A stretch of DNA of 64,000 nucleotides from Melastoma dodecandrum (taxonomy: Eukaryota; Streptophyta; Magnoliopsida; Myrtales; Melastomataceae): assembly GCA_029817715.1 (NCBI GenBank), contig JARUPY010000049.1, positions 827,383-891,382 of the forward strand. Reading direction: 5' to 3'. The position numbers and the translations under genes were made by a program. Below, in pieces: positions 23,501 through 36,310 of the stretch. The notes beneath the pieces were generated by a model. That model did not search any database, was not told the DNA's origin, and saw nothing but the letters and a program-made list of their open reading frames with translations. The first letter of the stretch is position 1. Each line of letters begins with the position of its first letter.

Positions 23501-26500
23501 AGTTGATATCTTTGAAATTTTCAAAATTTCAGGTATGTTCAAGCAAAGTGAAGAAACTGCTTTCCCATCAGTAATGATTAAAACAAGGAAAGTCCCCAGC
23601 AAAGATAGCATTATAATTCTCAAAATAAAATTAATCACTTCACAGTCACTCATACAAATTCAGCTTACATTACCTGTGTGTGAGAACCTGTGAACTCAAT
23701 ATCTACATAGAGCTTCAAAAGATTTCTAACAAGATATTCCAAGGAAAGCTGATGTCCTTCAAATAGAGATGCTGTTGCAGTTGAACCGCTGAAGAAGAGT
23801 ACAACAATATCACAACCATTCATCTCCCTCGGTAAGAATTCAATAGATTTGGAAAAATTGTCGGCCATTTAAATTACCTTCTGCGTGGCATCCAACAGTT
23901 CAACACTTCAACCATCTTTGCTCTGAGGTAAGGGTTTCTGATATATTCCGGACTTGCCATAAACATTATTATAAAGTTCATAAAATCATCCTGCCAAGAG
24001 AATAATAAGAGTAATATTCACCATTTCAATGACAGGTACTGGAGAAAACTGAGTTCCAGCATACCAGAAGAAGCCCATCCAAAGCTTTAGGAATTCGGGA
24101 TGCAAAAATCAGCAACTCCATCGCATCTTCAACAAAATGTTCCGGCATACAAGCAAATTCCCATGGACACTCAGCAGGCAGTGGCATCCTGAAGCCACCA
24201 ACCATCCTCACTAACCAGACCACCATTAAGCGGTAGTATGAAAGTGCCCGTTGAATGAGATCTCCATCCTTAAAACAGAAAAGACACAATCATGAGTATT
24301 TTACAACAAGTAGTTGCAGCAACAACTCCAAAAATAACAGGCAAGTTGGTTCAAGCTCTAAAGAAGATAAATTGTGAGAGAACCAGCCCCGGGAAAAAAT
24401 TTCCCAAGTCTTCCTTGATGTATTCAACCATCAACTATCAGAAAACTTTATACACCATAAAGATGCATGTGCATTGAGAGAATGATTTCAGAGGCAACGA
24501 TAACTCAAAAGGATAGTATAGCCAGTTGGACCATAATAACGTTCACCCGCCATTTCATGACAGTAAATACCAATTGAGACTAAACTAGTTTAATAGTAAT
24601 ATCAATACTTGCGAGAATCTGCCTCTTTACATTAGTTGCTTGAGTAACATATTGTACGGGTGTGGCTCCTCTCCCTAGCCTTAGACTACTAGTCAATGAG
24701 TACTTAAAATACCAAGGACGCCATAATAGAGGAAAATTAGTACTAGTTGCACAACAACAACAACAACAACAGCCAATACTTTATCTTGCTAATATGCTAG
24801 GCATACGTCCCCTGGCGCCATAAGGCTAACGTGTCTTGTATCTAAAATCTTGCAAGTCCCAACAGTAGAACATATCCAAACCATCTTAATGTAGACCCTA
24901 TGACAAATATCATACTAATAGAGCGCATCTCAAGAAATTCAGGCATTTGAGTCTCCAAATCCTTTAATTTCTGAATGAGTGCTTCCCGTTCAAATAAGAA
25001 GAGTCAACATACCCTTAAAACTTGCGCTTCAAAGCAAAGTTTCTCCTGTGAATACAATTCAATTTCCTTTTCAAGACGAGCTATTTCCAAATTGATCTGT
25101 GGATTAGCTGTTTGACCTTGCATGGCCTTCAAAGTCGAAAGAGTATTTTCAAATCTTGCAATGTCCTAATCAATTGTGAGAAAATGAGTGAGTTAAAATT
25201 GACATTAGTGACATGAATAACTATAGTAAAACTACTAAGAAAATTCTGCTTTGTAGTTTATTATGAACCCACCTGAGTAAGATGCTTATAATCAGAAAAT
25301 GCTTTCAACAGACCCAAGTTGAGTGCCCGTGCAGTCATGAAGAAACATTCACATATAAAGGGATACTTTGGTTTCTCCGGACTCGTTGAATGCCCACTGC
25401 CCGAACTACTAGCCTCTTGAGATTGCAAGAAGCGATTATCACCGTCAGTATGCAGTTTAGAACCATCATCACCACCAGAATTGTTCTTTTCTATCCATGC
25501 AGTGACTTCCTCGGATGATGCATGCATTGCGGTCAGGGGTCTACAAATAATTTCTTAGGGAAAAATCAGAGGCGGGAAGCATCCTTCAGATATCCATTTA
25601 CCAAACTAAGATATTACCTCAAATCCAAGCGATTGCTATAGAATACATATTTTGGATCAATTTTATCCTGCTTCGTCAAGTTTGCATCCAAAAACGGCTC
25701 ACAAAGACGAAGCATGACAGCACTGAGGTTCACAAACATGCCAGCACTTGCACAGGAGATCGGGTCAACCTGTCAAACAAGACCAGTAACACAATTAACA
25801 GAACAGATTTTTGAGCACGGGCCCCATGTAATAAATAGTAGTGTCAATGCGAAAATGATCAAGCGCATGAGCTTCATTATGTCAAATTTTGGACCATGGT
25901 GACAGTTCAATCGCTCCACATTGAAGGATTTACCAGAAAATGGGACATTATGACTACAATATTAGTCAAACAACAATCGCAGTCATCATAACTTAGAACT
26001 ATTGCAAACTGCATATCTAAAGAACTTGACTACAATGGTTTGACATACAAATCAGTATTTAAAACATACCTGTAAGTGAGCTCTTGAGGCATTTCTATTG
26101 ATGACCTCAGCAAGATACTCAAGGACACTTTCACGAGTTTCAGGGTTTTTCAGAAGAGCGAGAATAATCTCAGAAAGACCAGTATATAAGTTATTCATAA
26201 CAGTCTTAATAGTGGTGAATGAAGATAACAGATCCGATGGTCGTCGAGTTGCTGCTTCTGAGAAACATTGCTGGCTGCCAAATCAAGAAAGAAGAAAATA
26301 TTACCACTTAGTGTCGATGACGGTAAACTTTAACACAGCTAAGCCTTTATCCTGCTAGGCAGGGTCAAAAATAGGAGATTCTTGTCCCATTATCATAACA
26401 ACACCAAACACCTTCAGCACAAAGAGCAACCCATTTCCACATACTACTAAAAGTTACCCTAGTCAACAAATATTTAAACCAAACCACATATGTGATAATA

Positions 26501-27542
26501 CATGGAAAAAAGGAATTCTAAATGATCAATACATAAGAGTCATAATTCTACATGGAAATTGGTTAAGCCTAAAGCGATATCGAAACTAAACTAAACCATT
26601 TATCTGTTCCATCACATACTGCCATCCAAGATCCTAGCGATGTAGTGCTGCATCTACTCACCCTACATCTGGAAGGCTCTTAAAAATGGACTGGTCCGGC
26701 AGCGCGCTCACATGAAAGAAAGGCCCCAAAATGCTCGTCATCTCAATGACCCTTCCATTCAAATATGCCCCCTTCGGTATCCACCAGAGGTGATTGATCA
26801 GCGCCTTAGCGCCAACCGGGTAATTAACCAGCAACATCAGCGCCCTAAGCGGCTGTTGGAAATTCCCCAGCACTGAAACCTTCAGAACAGCTCCCCTCAA
26901 ATCCTCGTACAACTGCTTCAGTATGTTCTCCAAGCTATCATAATCCCCTTCCTTAAAGAACTCATCCATGAACCCAGGCGGCGCCTTGATCACGCTGTGG
27001 CTGCCGCTACTCCCAGTTATAAACCCGTCCATCCCAGTGGATACCTCCCCGAACACATACGGCAGCAACGGTGGCACATTCAAGCTCTTCGAACTCCCCT
27101 CGCTGCCACTACCACCCCCGCCTCCTCCAAACATCTCGGGATTGCTCAAGTGGATCCGGCAGTACGACACACATAACTTCCTAGCCTGCCGAACAGCATC
27201 CTCCATCTGAGACCGGACCGCAGCGTCCTTCATGGTGGAAATCTTTTTCGACTCATCAAAGGCGCGGCGGTAACACCCAACCAGGTACTCGAAGGGGGGT
27301 TCTGCGCCAGGGAAGCTCCCAGAGAGCCGATCGATGAGGACGCGCTCAACGAGGTCACGGGAGAGCCTGAGGTCCCTCCCCTCGCTGAGGATTTCGGCTG
27401 CGGTGAGTTCAAGGTAGGCGATCCTGGGATCGACGGGGGAGGAAGACGAGGGCTCTGTCAGGGTCACGAGAAAGATCTTACGGAGTATGATGTCCTCGAT
27501 CTCGGCCGGAGATCGCTGTGGCCTGGCGGGATTGCTCGACAT
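20569..27542 (-). CDS. UBE4: Ubiquitin conjugation factor E4 (UFD2/MUSE3-type, U-box)
   Basis: Sixteen exons encode 1043 residues: 26662-27542, 26070-26274, 25618-25769, 25273-25540, 25013-25165, 24065-24268, 23878-23990, 23674-23788, 23103-23192, 22792-22995, 22120-22215, 21793-21915, 21269-21361, 21021-21185, 20836-20925 and 20569-20748. The total is in frame and close to the Arabidopsis protein (about 1040). The large helical Ufd2 core fills the middle; the U-box is at the C-terminus, about residues 946-1020 ([20 protein letters not shown] ... [19 protein letters not shown]). E4 proteins extend short ubiquitin chains for proteasomal degradation; Arabidopsis MUSE3 (At5g15400) controls turnover of NLR immune receptors. 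The start at 27542 (MSSNPARPQ) is chosen over an in-frame Met at 27737 because the extra N-terminus looks like translated leader. Confidence 0.95.
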
Positions 27543-27846
27543 GGCTCTGACCGCCGGCGTCCGATCGGGGGGGAGTCTGTTACGGTGCTTTGGGGAGTGG
27601 GTCGACGGTGGTATAACGGAGGGTCGGAAGTCGACGGCGACTTGAGGAAGAGGGAAGGAATGGAAGGTAGTAAGAGAAAGGGTTGAATTTACAAAAGGGA
27701 CCCGTTGTTTGATCCATCGTCTCAAAGCGATCCTCACGCCATTTTGCTAAACACCAGCTGCCACTTTCCTTACCAAGAGAGTTTTTCCCAAGCTGGTAGG
27801 GTTTTCATTTGCTCTGATTCCAGCCGATCGAATTCTTGCGATCGCC
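27543..27846. promoter_or_regulatory. Divergent promoter shared by E4 and ATP synthase OSCP
   Basis: The two start codons point away from each other and are 304 bp apart. Both leaders and both core promoters must fit here, so the region is a candidate bidirectional promoter. No TATA box is obvious, which is common for housekeeping genes. The alternative, longer E4 reading frame would reach to 27737. Confidence 0.6.
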
Positions 27847-29851
27847 ATGGCAATGGCAGGCCGCATCAGATCGTCCCTACCCCTGCTCCGGAGGATGATG
27901 ACGATCCCCGCCTCCGATTCTTTCCCCGGGCTCCGATCCTCCTCTGCCTATCGCCCCCTCCTTTCCCCCTCCCCTTCCGAGGTAAAACGACTGATCCGAT
28001 CTCCGTTGTGTGATGGAGGTGCTGGGCGATCTCCGCGTGCTGTTACTGACTTCCCTAGAAGAGTAACAATGCTTGTTTGTTTGTTTGTTCGTGGATGGAG
28101 CATCACCGTTCAGATTCAGATGTGTTGGATTGGGCGATGGGTTCAAAATATTCATTTCGTGAAAAACATTGAAAAATTTCGACTTTTTTAAATTTAGACG
28201 AGAGCGCGAGCTTTACCCGACAAGTCTAACATGTCAGTTGGAGGAACGTGACTAGTTTGTTTCTTTTCTTGCAGTTATCGAGGAATTACGCCACAGCTCC
28301 GGCACAACAAAGTGAAAGAGTCAAGGTGCTGTAATTATACTGTGTTGGTGTAATCTGCTGCAAACAGTTTTAATTTTGTTTTGGCTGAGACAGTTGCTTT
28401 TCTCAATTATTATCTTAAATCCTCTTTTGTTTCGACAGTTCCCTTTCGTTTAGCCGTTATCGCTAAAATTTTGAACGAGAGGTTATGTTGGGTTATTTTA
28501 GTTACCCGTGAATATCTGCCGTTTAAGAGGTTGTCTAGGTTACGAGGTCAATATATTTTATATCATGGTCAGCTCGGTAAGTTAAGATTTCAATGTATAC
28601 AAGGTTAGTTTTCAACCAATAAGATATTTCACCGCTTCTTTTTTGTATTCATGTTAGCTTGTGGCAATGCAGGTTCCAATTGCCTATTTTGCGGGCACCG
28701 GGAAATATGCTTCTGCTCTATTCATTTCTGCTGTCAAGGCCAATGCATTGGATAAAGTCTTGTCTGATCTGACTAGCCTAGCTGAAGCTTCAAAGAGGAG
28801 TCCCACATTTGCCCAGTTTATGATGGACAAATCTGTGCCTGTAGCTGACAGAATAAAAGCTACTGCTGCGATCGCAGATGAGTCCAAGTTTCATGAGCTG
28901 ACCAAGAACTTCCTCAGTACGTGTTACCTTTTATGTGCCACTCTGAGTTGTTATTTTATCTGCCCTTTCCACTGTGTAGGACATGATTCTATACATTCTT
29001 AGTTCAGATTAGTTTTTTTTTTCTCTTGCTCAGGTTCGGAACAATTAGATGTGACGTAAGTGTAATGTGGAAAAGAACTATTTGCCATAGGATCGATAGT
29101 ACATGGAATTCTAGTGAATATACCTGCAAGTGATGTTGGCATGGTGCAGGAGATACTGGGGTTTGGCAACGTGGTAGATCTTTGTAATCTGTCATAATCA
29201 ACCATAATCAGCTTCTTTTGGTGCTTTTTTGTTGCATCTTGCATATTTTCCAGAACGAGCCATTGGTCTTTGTATTTCCTCTTGCTTATCCTTCTTAGGA
29301 CTTTGCCAGTTAACTGCAATTGTTCTCTATAATGAAAGATGGACTATTCTTTCAGTGGTATTGAGCGAAAACATGCGGTTGAAGCACTTGGACACCATTT
29401 CCGAGAAATTCACTGAACTGGCCATGGCTCATAAGGGAGAAGTGAAGGCAATCATAACAACTGTTATCGTAAGCCGATGCCCCTAATCTCTGGTAACATT
29501 AACCTGCTGGCATTTGGCTCTCGTTTTCTGATGGTTTGTTTTCTGTCAGCCCTTACCGGCTGAAGAAGAGAAAGAGCTGAAAGAGACTCTGCAAGACGTG
29601 ATTGGGCAAGGAAAGAAAGTCTTCATCGAGCAGAAGGTATCATCCCACATTCCAATCCATCATATCTATAGTGTCCACCCTTCACTATAGGTAAATCATC
29701 CGTCCGACTTTCACAATCCTTGCAGATCGATCCCAGCATCCTCGGGGGCCTCGTGGTACAATTCGACAGGAAGGTCTTCGACATGTCCATCAGGACACGG
29801 GCATTGCAGATGGAGAGGTTCCTACGTGAGCCCATCGTTGACATCGTCTAG
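27847..29851 (+). CDS. Mitochondrial ATP synthase subunit O (OSCP/delta)
   Basis: Six exons (27847-27981, 28275-28325, 28673-28916, 29356-29468, 29550-29636, 29726-29851) give 251 residues. OSCP joins the F1 head to the peripheral stalk of complex V in the inner mitochondrial membrane. An Arg/Ser-rich mitochondrial presequence (MAMAGRIRSSLPLLRRMM) ends before RNYATAP. The conserved OSCP body follows: YASALFISAVKANALDKVLSDL, KSVPVADRIKATAAIADESK, FTELAMAHKGEVKAIITTV and the diagnostic C-terminus KIDPSILGGLVVQFDRKVFDMSIRTR (given here as one motif spanning about residues 212-237). Length and motifs agree with plant OSCP (Arabidopsis At5g13450). Introns are GT-AG. The third intron is the longest of the late introns but holds no gene. 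Confidence 0.94.
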
Positions 29852-30357
29852 AGACCTCCTCCTCCTCCTTTCGGCCACTTTTTCCTTTCTTTGCATCCGT
29901 GATCATCTCGGTTTGCCAATAAAGAAGTTTGAAAGAGAAGCAGCACCGAAATGTGGTTACTATACGGCGGTGTTTCTGTCATATTCCTATCTTCACAAAC
30001 CGCGAATATTTCGTATTGCATCTCAAGGGGGGATTTTACATCTCTTTACATTTTCTTGAATAATGTTATGCTCTGAAGGTTCTTCATTGTTGTGGATCAT
30101 TCTGTAGATGCTTGAATTGGGCGCGACTCTGTTATGCAAAAGCTGGAAAATTTCTGGAATTTTCTTGACTTTCCTACTACCAACAAAGGCGCGAAGAAAT
30201 GGATTTAATTTAATAATGATAATCCACATTGGACGCCACGTGTCAAGAGTAGAACCAGTAATTCCGACAACCTCTTCTACCACTTCCTGGTAGCCAGAAA
30301 CCAAACCTTTGGTCGAGGAAAAGAACAAGACCACTGTCGGATCGGATCCCAGCTCCG
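29852..30357. other. Intergenic between OSCP and the DUF4336 gene
   Basis: OSCP 3' flank and promoter of the next plus-strand gene. A GCCACGTGTC sequence at 30235-30244 contains a CACGTG G-box, a site for bHLH/bZIP factors common in light-regulated genes. This fits the plastid protein encoded about 115 bp downstream. Confidence 0.45.
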
Positions 30358-32200
30358 ATGGCAGCAGCCGCGGCTGCGATTGCGGTTCTCCCCCGTAAGC
30401 TCACTGTCTTTGAGGGCCCCACTTCACTGTGCACGCAAAGCTCTGGTCTTTTCGGCAGTGGTTCGATCTCCTTCGGTCATCCCAAGTGCATAAGTAGAAG
30501 CAGAAATGTCGCAGGCACGGTTATCACAGCCGCCGCAGCAGAGAGAAGCGGCCGCGGGGGTAGGTTCTATCTGAACGTGACGGGTTTCCCGTTCCCGTTG
30601 GGTCCTTTCCTCAACAGGAGAACCATAAGGACAGAGGTAAAAACGGTCGGCGGATAGGATGGACTAAAAGGCTCAAGTAGTTAGTCCGAGGATGTGCTTA
30701 TGTTACTTATCCCTACATGTTCTTTCTGTTGTATAGGCTGTGAAGGACGTTATATGGCTTTTCGAGCAAGAGCAGGCGCTCGGCTTCAGCAGTGTCTCCA
30801 CGAACATCCGGATGACTGTGATCAAGCTCAAATCCGGAGGGTTGTGGGTGCACGCCCCGATTGCTCCCACCGAGGAGTGCATCGAGGTTCGGGTTTCTTT
30901 TTTCGATTTTCTTAGTTCGACTGCTTTCTGCATTTGTCTTGCAATTGGATTCGCTAGGATCAACTTTTGTATGTGGGTAGTAATTGTCCCTTTAAGGTTG
31001 GTTTTGCCGTGGTCAGCTCGTGAAGGAACTCGGGGCTCCGGTCGAGTACATCGTGCTCCCTACATTTGCTTACGAGCACAAGATATTCGTCGGACCTTTC
31101 TCTAGGAAATTCCCCCGAGCACAGGTCTGGGTGGCGCCCAGGCAATGGAGTTGGCCGTTAAATCTGCCCCTTGAGTTTTTCGGGATATTTCGCGCTAAAA
31201 CCCTGCAGGACGAAGACGCATCCACCCCTTGGGCTGATGAGATTGAGCAGAAAATTTTGAGCTCGCCAGAAGTCGGTAATAATTACTGAGTCCTATCCAA
31301 TCCTCCTTTGATGATCTTTTCGGATGGCGTTTCTTCTTAGCCATTCAGTTTATTTTACCAGGAATTGGACCTTACGTGGAGGTAGCCTTTTATCACAAGC
31401 AAACAAGGACGTTGCTTGTAACCGACGCGGTGATTTACGTCCCGAGGAAGCCGCCAGAATGCATCAGTGAAGAATCCTTGCTGGCATCAGCCAAGAATGG
31501 GCTGGCCGTGAAACTCCTCAGCAAAGGAAAGGAAGTTCCGGAGGAGCCGGTCATCGATAATCCAACAAACCGTCAAAAAGGTGTTCTTCTTTTTCTTCCC
31601 TTCAAGCACGCCTTGATCGTTCTTATGCGCACCATCAGGATTACGCTAACTGATTGTTGGATATCCGTGCAGGGTGGGAAAGAATGGTTCTCCAGATTCT
31701 GTTCCTCGGCCCGTCGAATTTACTCGAGCCGAACGCTAGCTTCTCTCAAATGTCACAGAAGCTCATAGTTTCTCCCATTGTAAAGACTCTGGTGTTCAGC
31801 AAAGTTCCGGAGAAGGTACCGACTGTTCCCATCTTTCGGCAATTGATATTTGGTTGAAATCTCGGCAGCGTCTATCATCTGCAATCATACACGCATGTAG
31901 GTCCGAGATTGGATCGACAGCATCGCGAGGGATTGGAGATTCAAGCGAATCATTCCAGCTCACTTCGCTGCACCAATAAATGCCGGGCGGACCGACTTCT
32001 TGGCAGCATTTGCATTCCTAGACGACCTCCTGGGGGAGCGATATGTTACTCGGCCATCTTTGTCTCTCCTTCTCTCGTCGATTCTAGGAAAGGCTGCAAG
32101 TTACTTCCCTCCGGATGACATGAAGACATTATCCTCTCTTGATCAGTTCTTAGTTTCTGTCGGAGCAGTTAAGAAAACGGTATCGGGCCGGAAAAGGTGA
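30358..32200 (+). CDS. DUF4336 family protein, chloroplast-targeted
   Basis: Six exons (30358-30636, 30737-30886, 31017-31275, 31362-31580, 31673-31815, 31901-32200) give 449 residues in frame. An Ala/Ser/Arg-rich plastid transit peptide of about 60-70 residues comes first. The conserved body includes IRMTVIKLKSGGLWVHAPIA, PVEYIVLPTFAYEHKIFVGP, FPRAQVWVAPRQWSWPLNLP, TRTLLVTDAVIYVPRKPP and FKRIIPAHFAAPINAG. This is DUF4336, which resembles the metallo-beta-lactamase fold (the WVHAP, T-x-x-x-EH and PAH positions), but not all metal-binding His residues of the classical HxHxDH motif are present. The function of plant members is not established to my knowledge. A G-box lies just upstream. Introns are all GT-AG. 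Confidence 0.88.
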
Positions 32201-32979
32201 TGCAGCCCATGTCGGAGTCGCATACATTTTGACACATACATTAGTATGTGATATTTGGTATATGACGGAAAGGTTTGATCAAGTTCAATGGCAGTAGTAA
32301 GAATGGCTGCAGCGATATTCTGCAAACTGCGGCACGCGAGCTACACTCAGTTTTCATGATGAGCACACAAAGGAGCACCGATTAGTACTAAAAGGTCGAC
32401 TACGAGCTGCACAATTACCCATCCTCTCCGAAGAGCTACGCGCAAACTCAAGTCTATATGATTTCATTGATAGCCAACAAACGTGCCTAAATGCCATAAC
32501 CTCATCGGTCGAATGCCAGAAGACATACAATGCCAACAACGGCATTGACAGACTTATTTCCGGGCAAATAACGAATATATATGGTGCTTTTTGTACACTC
32601 TAAAACAGACCCGGGAATATATACCAGAAGAATATTTGAAATATTCCCCCTGGTGTACAGATCACATAGAAGGCTACAAGGTTAAGGAGAAGAAGAAGAT
32701 ACAGGAGTCGAACACAGTGCACAGAACGCTCCCCAGCTTGAAAAGTATTGAAAAAGAAGACGAACCTCTATAAAGAACTGTGTTCTGACTCCCTCCCTTC
32801 GATTATTTTCCTTGCAGAATCCGTCCCCTTTGTAGACTCATTGATCTCCCTTTCTGGTTTACGTTCACAGAAACAATTTAGGCATTTGCGAAAGCTATGT
32901 CTTCAAGAGACGGAAACAGTTGTTCTAAATCACACGAACCTGGATTCGAGACTGTATCAAATGGATTTATGTAATACAA
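32201..32979. other. Convergent 3' flanks of the DUF4336 and MUB genes
   Basis: The two genes end tail to tail with about 780 bp between stop codons. I see no coding exon, repeat or RNA gene here; it is presumably 3'UTRs plus spacer. Confidence 0.35.
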
Positions 32980-33712
32980 CTATAGTATGATGCAGACGCA
33001 CTTGTTCTGCTTTTCTTGGTCTACATCCTTCTTTTCTGCTCCGAACAGAAAGAAACCATAAATAAATCGTGTCAGGCAACAAGACATGGAGTCCTAGAAA
33101 CTGAGAAAACCAATTGCCAGGAAAGTCGGAGGGCATGATTCACCTTTTTCCAGGGGTGCCTGAACGACAACGTGCATGGTGGTAACTCCTCCGGGCATAT
33201 CACACAGTGGACTTTGACATTCCCCGACTGTTCTACTGTTCTCGAGTATCTTCCCTGCACTGATAAGCTTGACATCCTTGATTGTCCTCGGACCATTTTC
33301 TTTCTCTGGTTTTGACAAGGCTACTTAATCACTAACTGGAAAAAGAAAAATTCCCAGAGCACAGGCAGAGACAGCAAATCAAAGTAAATTTAACTTGTCC
33401 TCAATCAGAGACATCCATGACAATCAATTGCCGGTTAGCGCCTCATACTACATAACTAATAGTTTCAGGAATTCAAGGTAAATCTCCAATACGTACGAAA
33501 ATCACTCGCAAACATCAAAATGGGTTATCCATGAAAGAACTCGGCAAAGTAAGACGAACTGAGCGAAAACCAGAGGAACCTTTTGGCCATTGAGTAAGGA
33601 CGCTTTCCTTCAAGGTGGCGACACTTGTAGCGACAGGGAAGCTCCTCGGGCCGATATCGGATCCATCAGTCAACCGGAATCTGATCTCCAACTGATCTTG
33701 GACAACAGCCAT
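32980..33712 (-). CDS. MUB: Membrane-anchored ubiquitin-fold protein (MUB)
   Basis: Three coding exons (33580-33712, 33144-33305, 32980-33035) join in frame to 116 residues, the normal MUB size. The ubiquitin-fold signature is clear: QDQLEIRFRLTDGSDIGPRS at residues 5-24, then TLKESVLTQWPK, VKLISAGKILENSRTVGE and TTMHVVVQAPLEK. The last short exon ends KCVCIIL. The final CIIL is a CaaX box predicted to be prenylated (Leu at the end favours geranylgeranylation), and the adjacent Cys may be palmitoylated; this anchors the protein to the plasma membrane. MUBs bind group VI E2 ubiquitin-conjugating enzymes there. The start at 33712 follows a likely 5'UTR intron acceptor (TTTGTAG). Probable counterpart is At5g15460 (MUB2). 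Confidence 0.93.
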
Positions 33713-35013
33713 CCCTTCAGTTACCACAATTCGCACAGATCTACAAACACCCCACAAACAAACTTTGTCCCAACACGAATCAGTTCTGAGACAATACCCA
33801 ACTCCGGAAACTCCGGACCAATCCTTCTCTCCGAAGGTAAGGCCCTCAACTATCTAATCCAGCCTTCTACCTGGTAATCCAGCAGACATCAGATCCCAAA
33901 ATTCAGGAAAAATATAAAACCTAATCCCATCTCATTTCTCCGATCAACAACACCATCTGAGCACCTAAAATCCATATTCTAACAATCAAAATCAAACCAA
34001 CATCAGAACCCAACAAAGATCAGCATCAAACACCGAAACACAACACCTTAAATCATCCCAAACAAGCCCACGACCCCAATTAAGAACAAAGAAAATTAAG
34101 GGGAGAGGAGGATTACTCTTTATTTTTGGGCTTCTTACTAGAACTGATGATGAAGAAGAAGATCTATGGTTGAGGGCGGTGTCCCCCTCGTTTCCCTAAC
34201 ACAACTGATAACAAAGGCTTTTAGGGAGGAATCCTTTGCACAGAAGCGTGATTTCTTAGGCTAAAGTAGAGACAACCACAACAACAACACCACCACCACC
34301 ACCACCTCACACAGATAGAAAGACGGGTAGAGAGAGAGAGGGAGAGGGAGAGATAAAGAAATTGTGGAATTATGGGCAAAAAAAGGCACTTGAATCCAAC
34401 AAAAAGGGACTGACTCGGTTACTGTTTCGGAGATCTCAAAGCCCCGCTTCTTCTGATCTGATCTAATCCCATCCCACCCCTTCCCTTCCCAAAAAAACAG
34501 TCACGGTCAAACTCCCCGCCAAACTCAACGCAGACCCAACTTCCCAATTCAGCTCTGCAGCGGGAAAGATCGTTCCTTTCCCAATACCCATTTCTCGGAA
34601 TCACACAAAACCACGGATTGCCTTGGAAAGTTTGGATCTTCTTTCCTATTATTTTGTCATTAATTTCTCATAATATGAATGCTGATTTGTTTGTTCATGG
34701 ATATAATTTGTGGCCTGGTTGGTTATTCTTTGTTTGTTTTGTAGAGGCATATCATTGTTGACATCTTAAACTAAAATTTTTCTTGCTACAATGAACTTTT
34801 CCATGTGTGAATAGTATTTCTAATGGGGTGTCCCTGTCCCAACACATTAAGAGCACCCACTCATTGATGATTGATATTTAAAATTTAACATCACATTGAG
34901 GAAGATGGTGTTTTTGGTGGCCAAACATTGGCTGGTTTTACTCTAAAGTTTGTGATTAGGTGGCCCAACTTTTTGCAAACCGGGTATTTAAATATAAGAG
35001 AAAGGCTAGATTG

Positions 35014-35179
35014 GTCCAAGTGTAAGGAGCTTGGATTCGCTTAAGGACGTCTCGGGTTCGAAACCTACCGTACGCAGCAACCCATGTTGGTAGACTCACC
35101 CACCATAGTCAGGTGTCCTACCCGGGTCGAGTCCGGATTAGTCGGAGCGAAGCTCCGAAAATAGGGCGAAAAAAAAAAA
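35014..35179 (+). mobile_element. tRNA-derived SINE with target-site duplication
   Basis: A 166-bp element starts with a box A-like tRNA region (TTGGTCCAAGTGTAAGGAG), has a perfect pol III box B (GGGTTCGAAACC at 35054-35065), and ends in an A tail (about 35169-35179). It is flanked by a 15-bp direct repeat, AGAAAGGCTAGATTG at 34999-35013 and AGAAAGGCTTGATTG at 35179-35193, with one mismatch. These are the marks of LINE-mediated retroposition of a SINE, inserted fairly recently. It resembles the widespread Au-type plant SINE family as I remember it; the family name needs checking. Confidence 0.88.
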
Positions 35180-36250
35180 GAAAGGCTTGATTGTCCCCTT
35201 TGTTGAACCAATTTTGCTTATTGTTATTGTATTGCGTGGCAAAAGGTGTCCATTTATTTACTTTCTTTCTTTCTTTGGGAATGCCCGCTTTGTTGATTTG
35301 GCATCAATGCATGAAAACTTTAATGCCCAAATTAAGATGAAAAGCAAATTCTGGTTTACTGTTACTAAACATATCCGAAACATTCATTGTTCTAGACAGA
35401 AGCATAAGTATTTAGTATTATTATTACATTCTGGGAAGGAGAATCTTGCCTGATATAACCAGAGAAGAAAATGAGTTGAGGGGGGAATCATATTCATGTA
35501 AGCACTGACACAATTGAATTTGAAGTTGACTACTACTAAACATGGGGAATTTCTCCTTTTTCGTATTACTTGTTTTTAATTGAAATGAAACATGGGACGA
35601 ATGATGGAGTGGGGTGGGGGGAGATGTCTTTTTGCATCAGTGGATTGGAACTAGGAGGGGAGTGGCAACAACCAAATTTGTTTGTTGGGTGATGAGGGGT
35701 TGTCTCTCATCATCCCACTTTGCCCACTTTCTTACCAAAACCCAGAAAACTTCAAAACAAATGTCAGATCAGGCCACCCAATTGTTGGGCAAATGCAGTC
35801 TGGCAAAAGGCGATAAAAGGAATCGAACCCCAAAGGGCGGTTCTCTATGCTGCCGATATGAAAGGACGAGCTGCATTGGGGGCGCACTCTGAACTCGAGT
35901 GTCTCCAAGCTATTCACTCCTGCCTGCTGCTTCGACCGCGGCCGGTAGGCACCTGCAGCCACCTTCCTTCTGTTGCTAGATTGGAGAGCTGTATGTGTGT
36001 CTCCAAAAGTACCTTTCCAAGAATTGGGAGGGAAATGAAGCAGAAGCACCCAATACTTTGGTATAATTATGACCAAATAAATGAGAAGTTTGATAGGTCC
36101 AAACGAACGCTATAGAATCTCTCCTGAAGAATGTTATATAATATAAAAGAAAATCTTCTTACTCGCACTGGCCAAGTGAAAATGGCAAAATATAACATGA
36201 TGAATACCATGGCAGAGGGGCAGGTATAAGTGGATGCATGATCTTCTCTT

Positions 36251-36284
36251 TTCTTCTTCTTCTTCTTCTTCTTCTTCTTCTTCT
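36251..36284 (+). repeat. (CTT)n microsatellite in the UGD 3'UTR
   Basis: About eleven CTT units lie 27 bp beyond the UDP-glucose dehydrogenase stop codon; in the mRNA they would read (AAG)n. Confidence 0.85.
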
Positions 36285-36310
36285 ACAAAAGGCAATGTTC
36301 TTTCCCCATT

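Larger units (their letters stand above)
33713..36310. other. MUB leader/promoter, SINE and UGD 3' flank
   Basis: About 33730-34620 is MUB upstream DNA, probably including a 5'UTR intron; it carries a (CAC)n/(AAC)n run at about 34275-34308 and GA repeats at about 34330-34352. A SINE is at about 35014-35179. About 35200-36240 shows nothing recognisable. A (CTT)n microsatellite at about 36251-36284 is in the expected UGD 3'UTR. Confidence 0.45.

Noticed and set aside
31360..31768. DUF4336 protein as a classical metallo-beta-lactamase
   Set aside because: The HxHxDH metal motif is not complete, so only the DUF4336 family name is supported.
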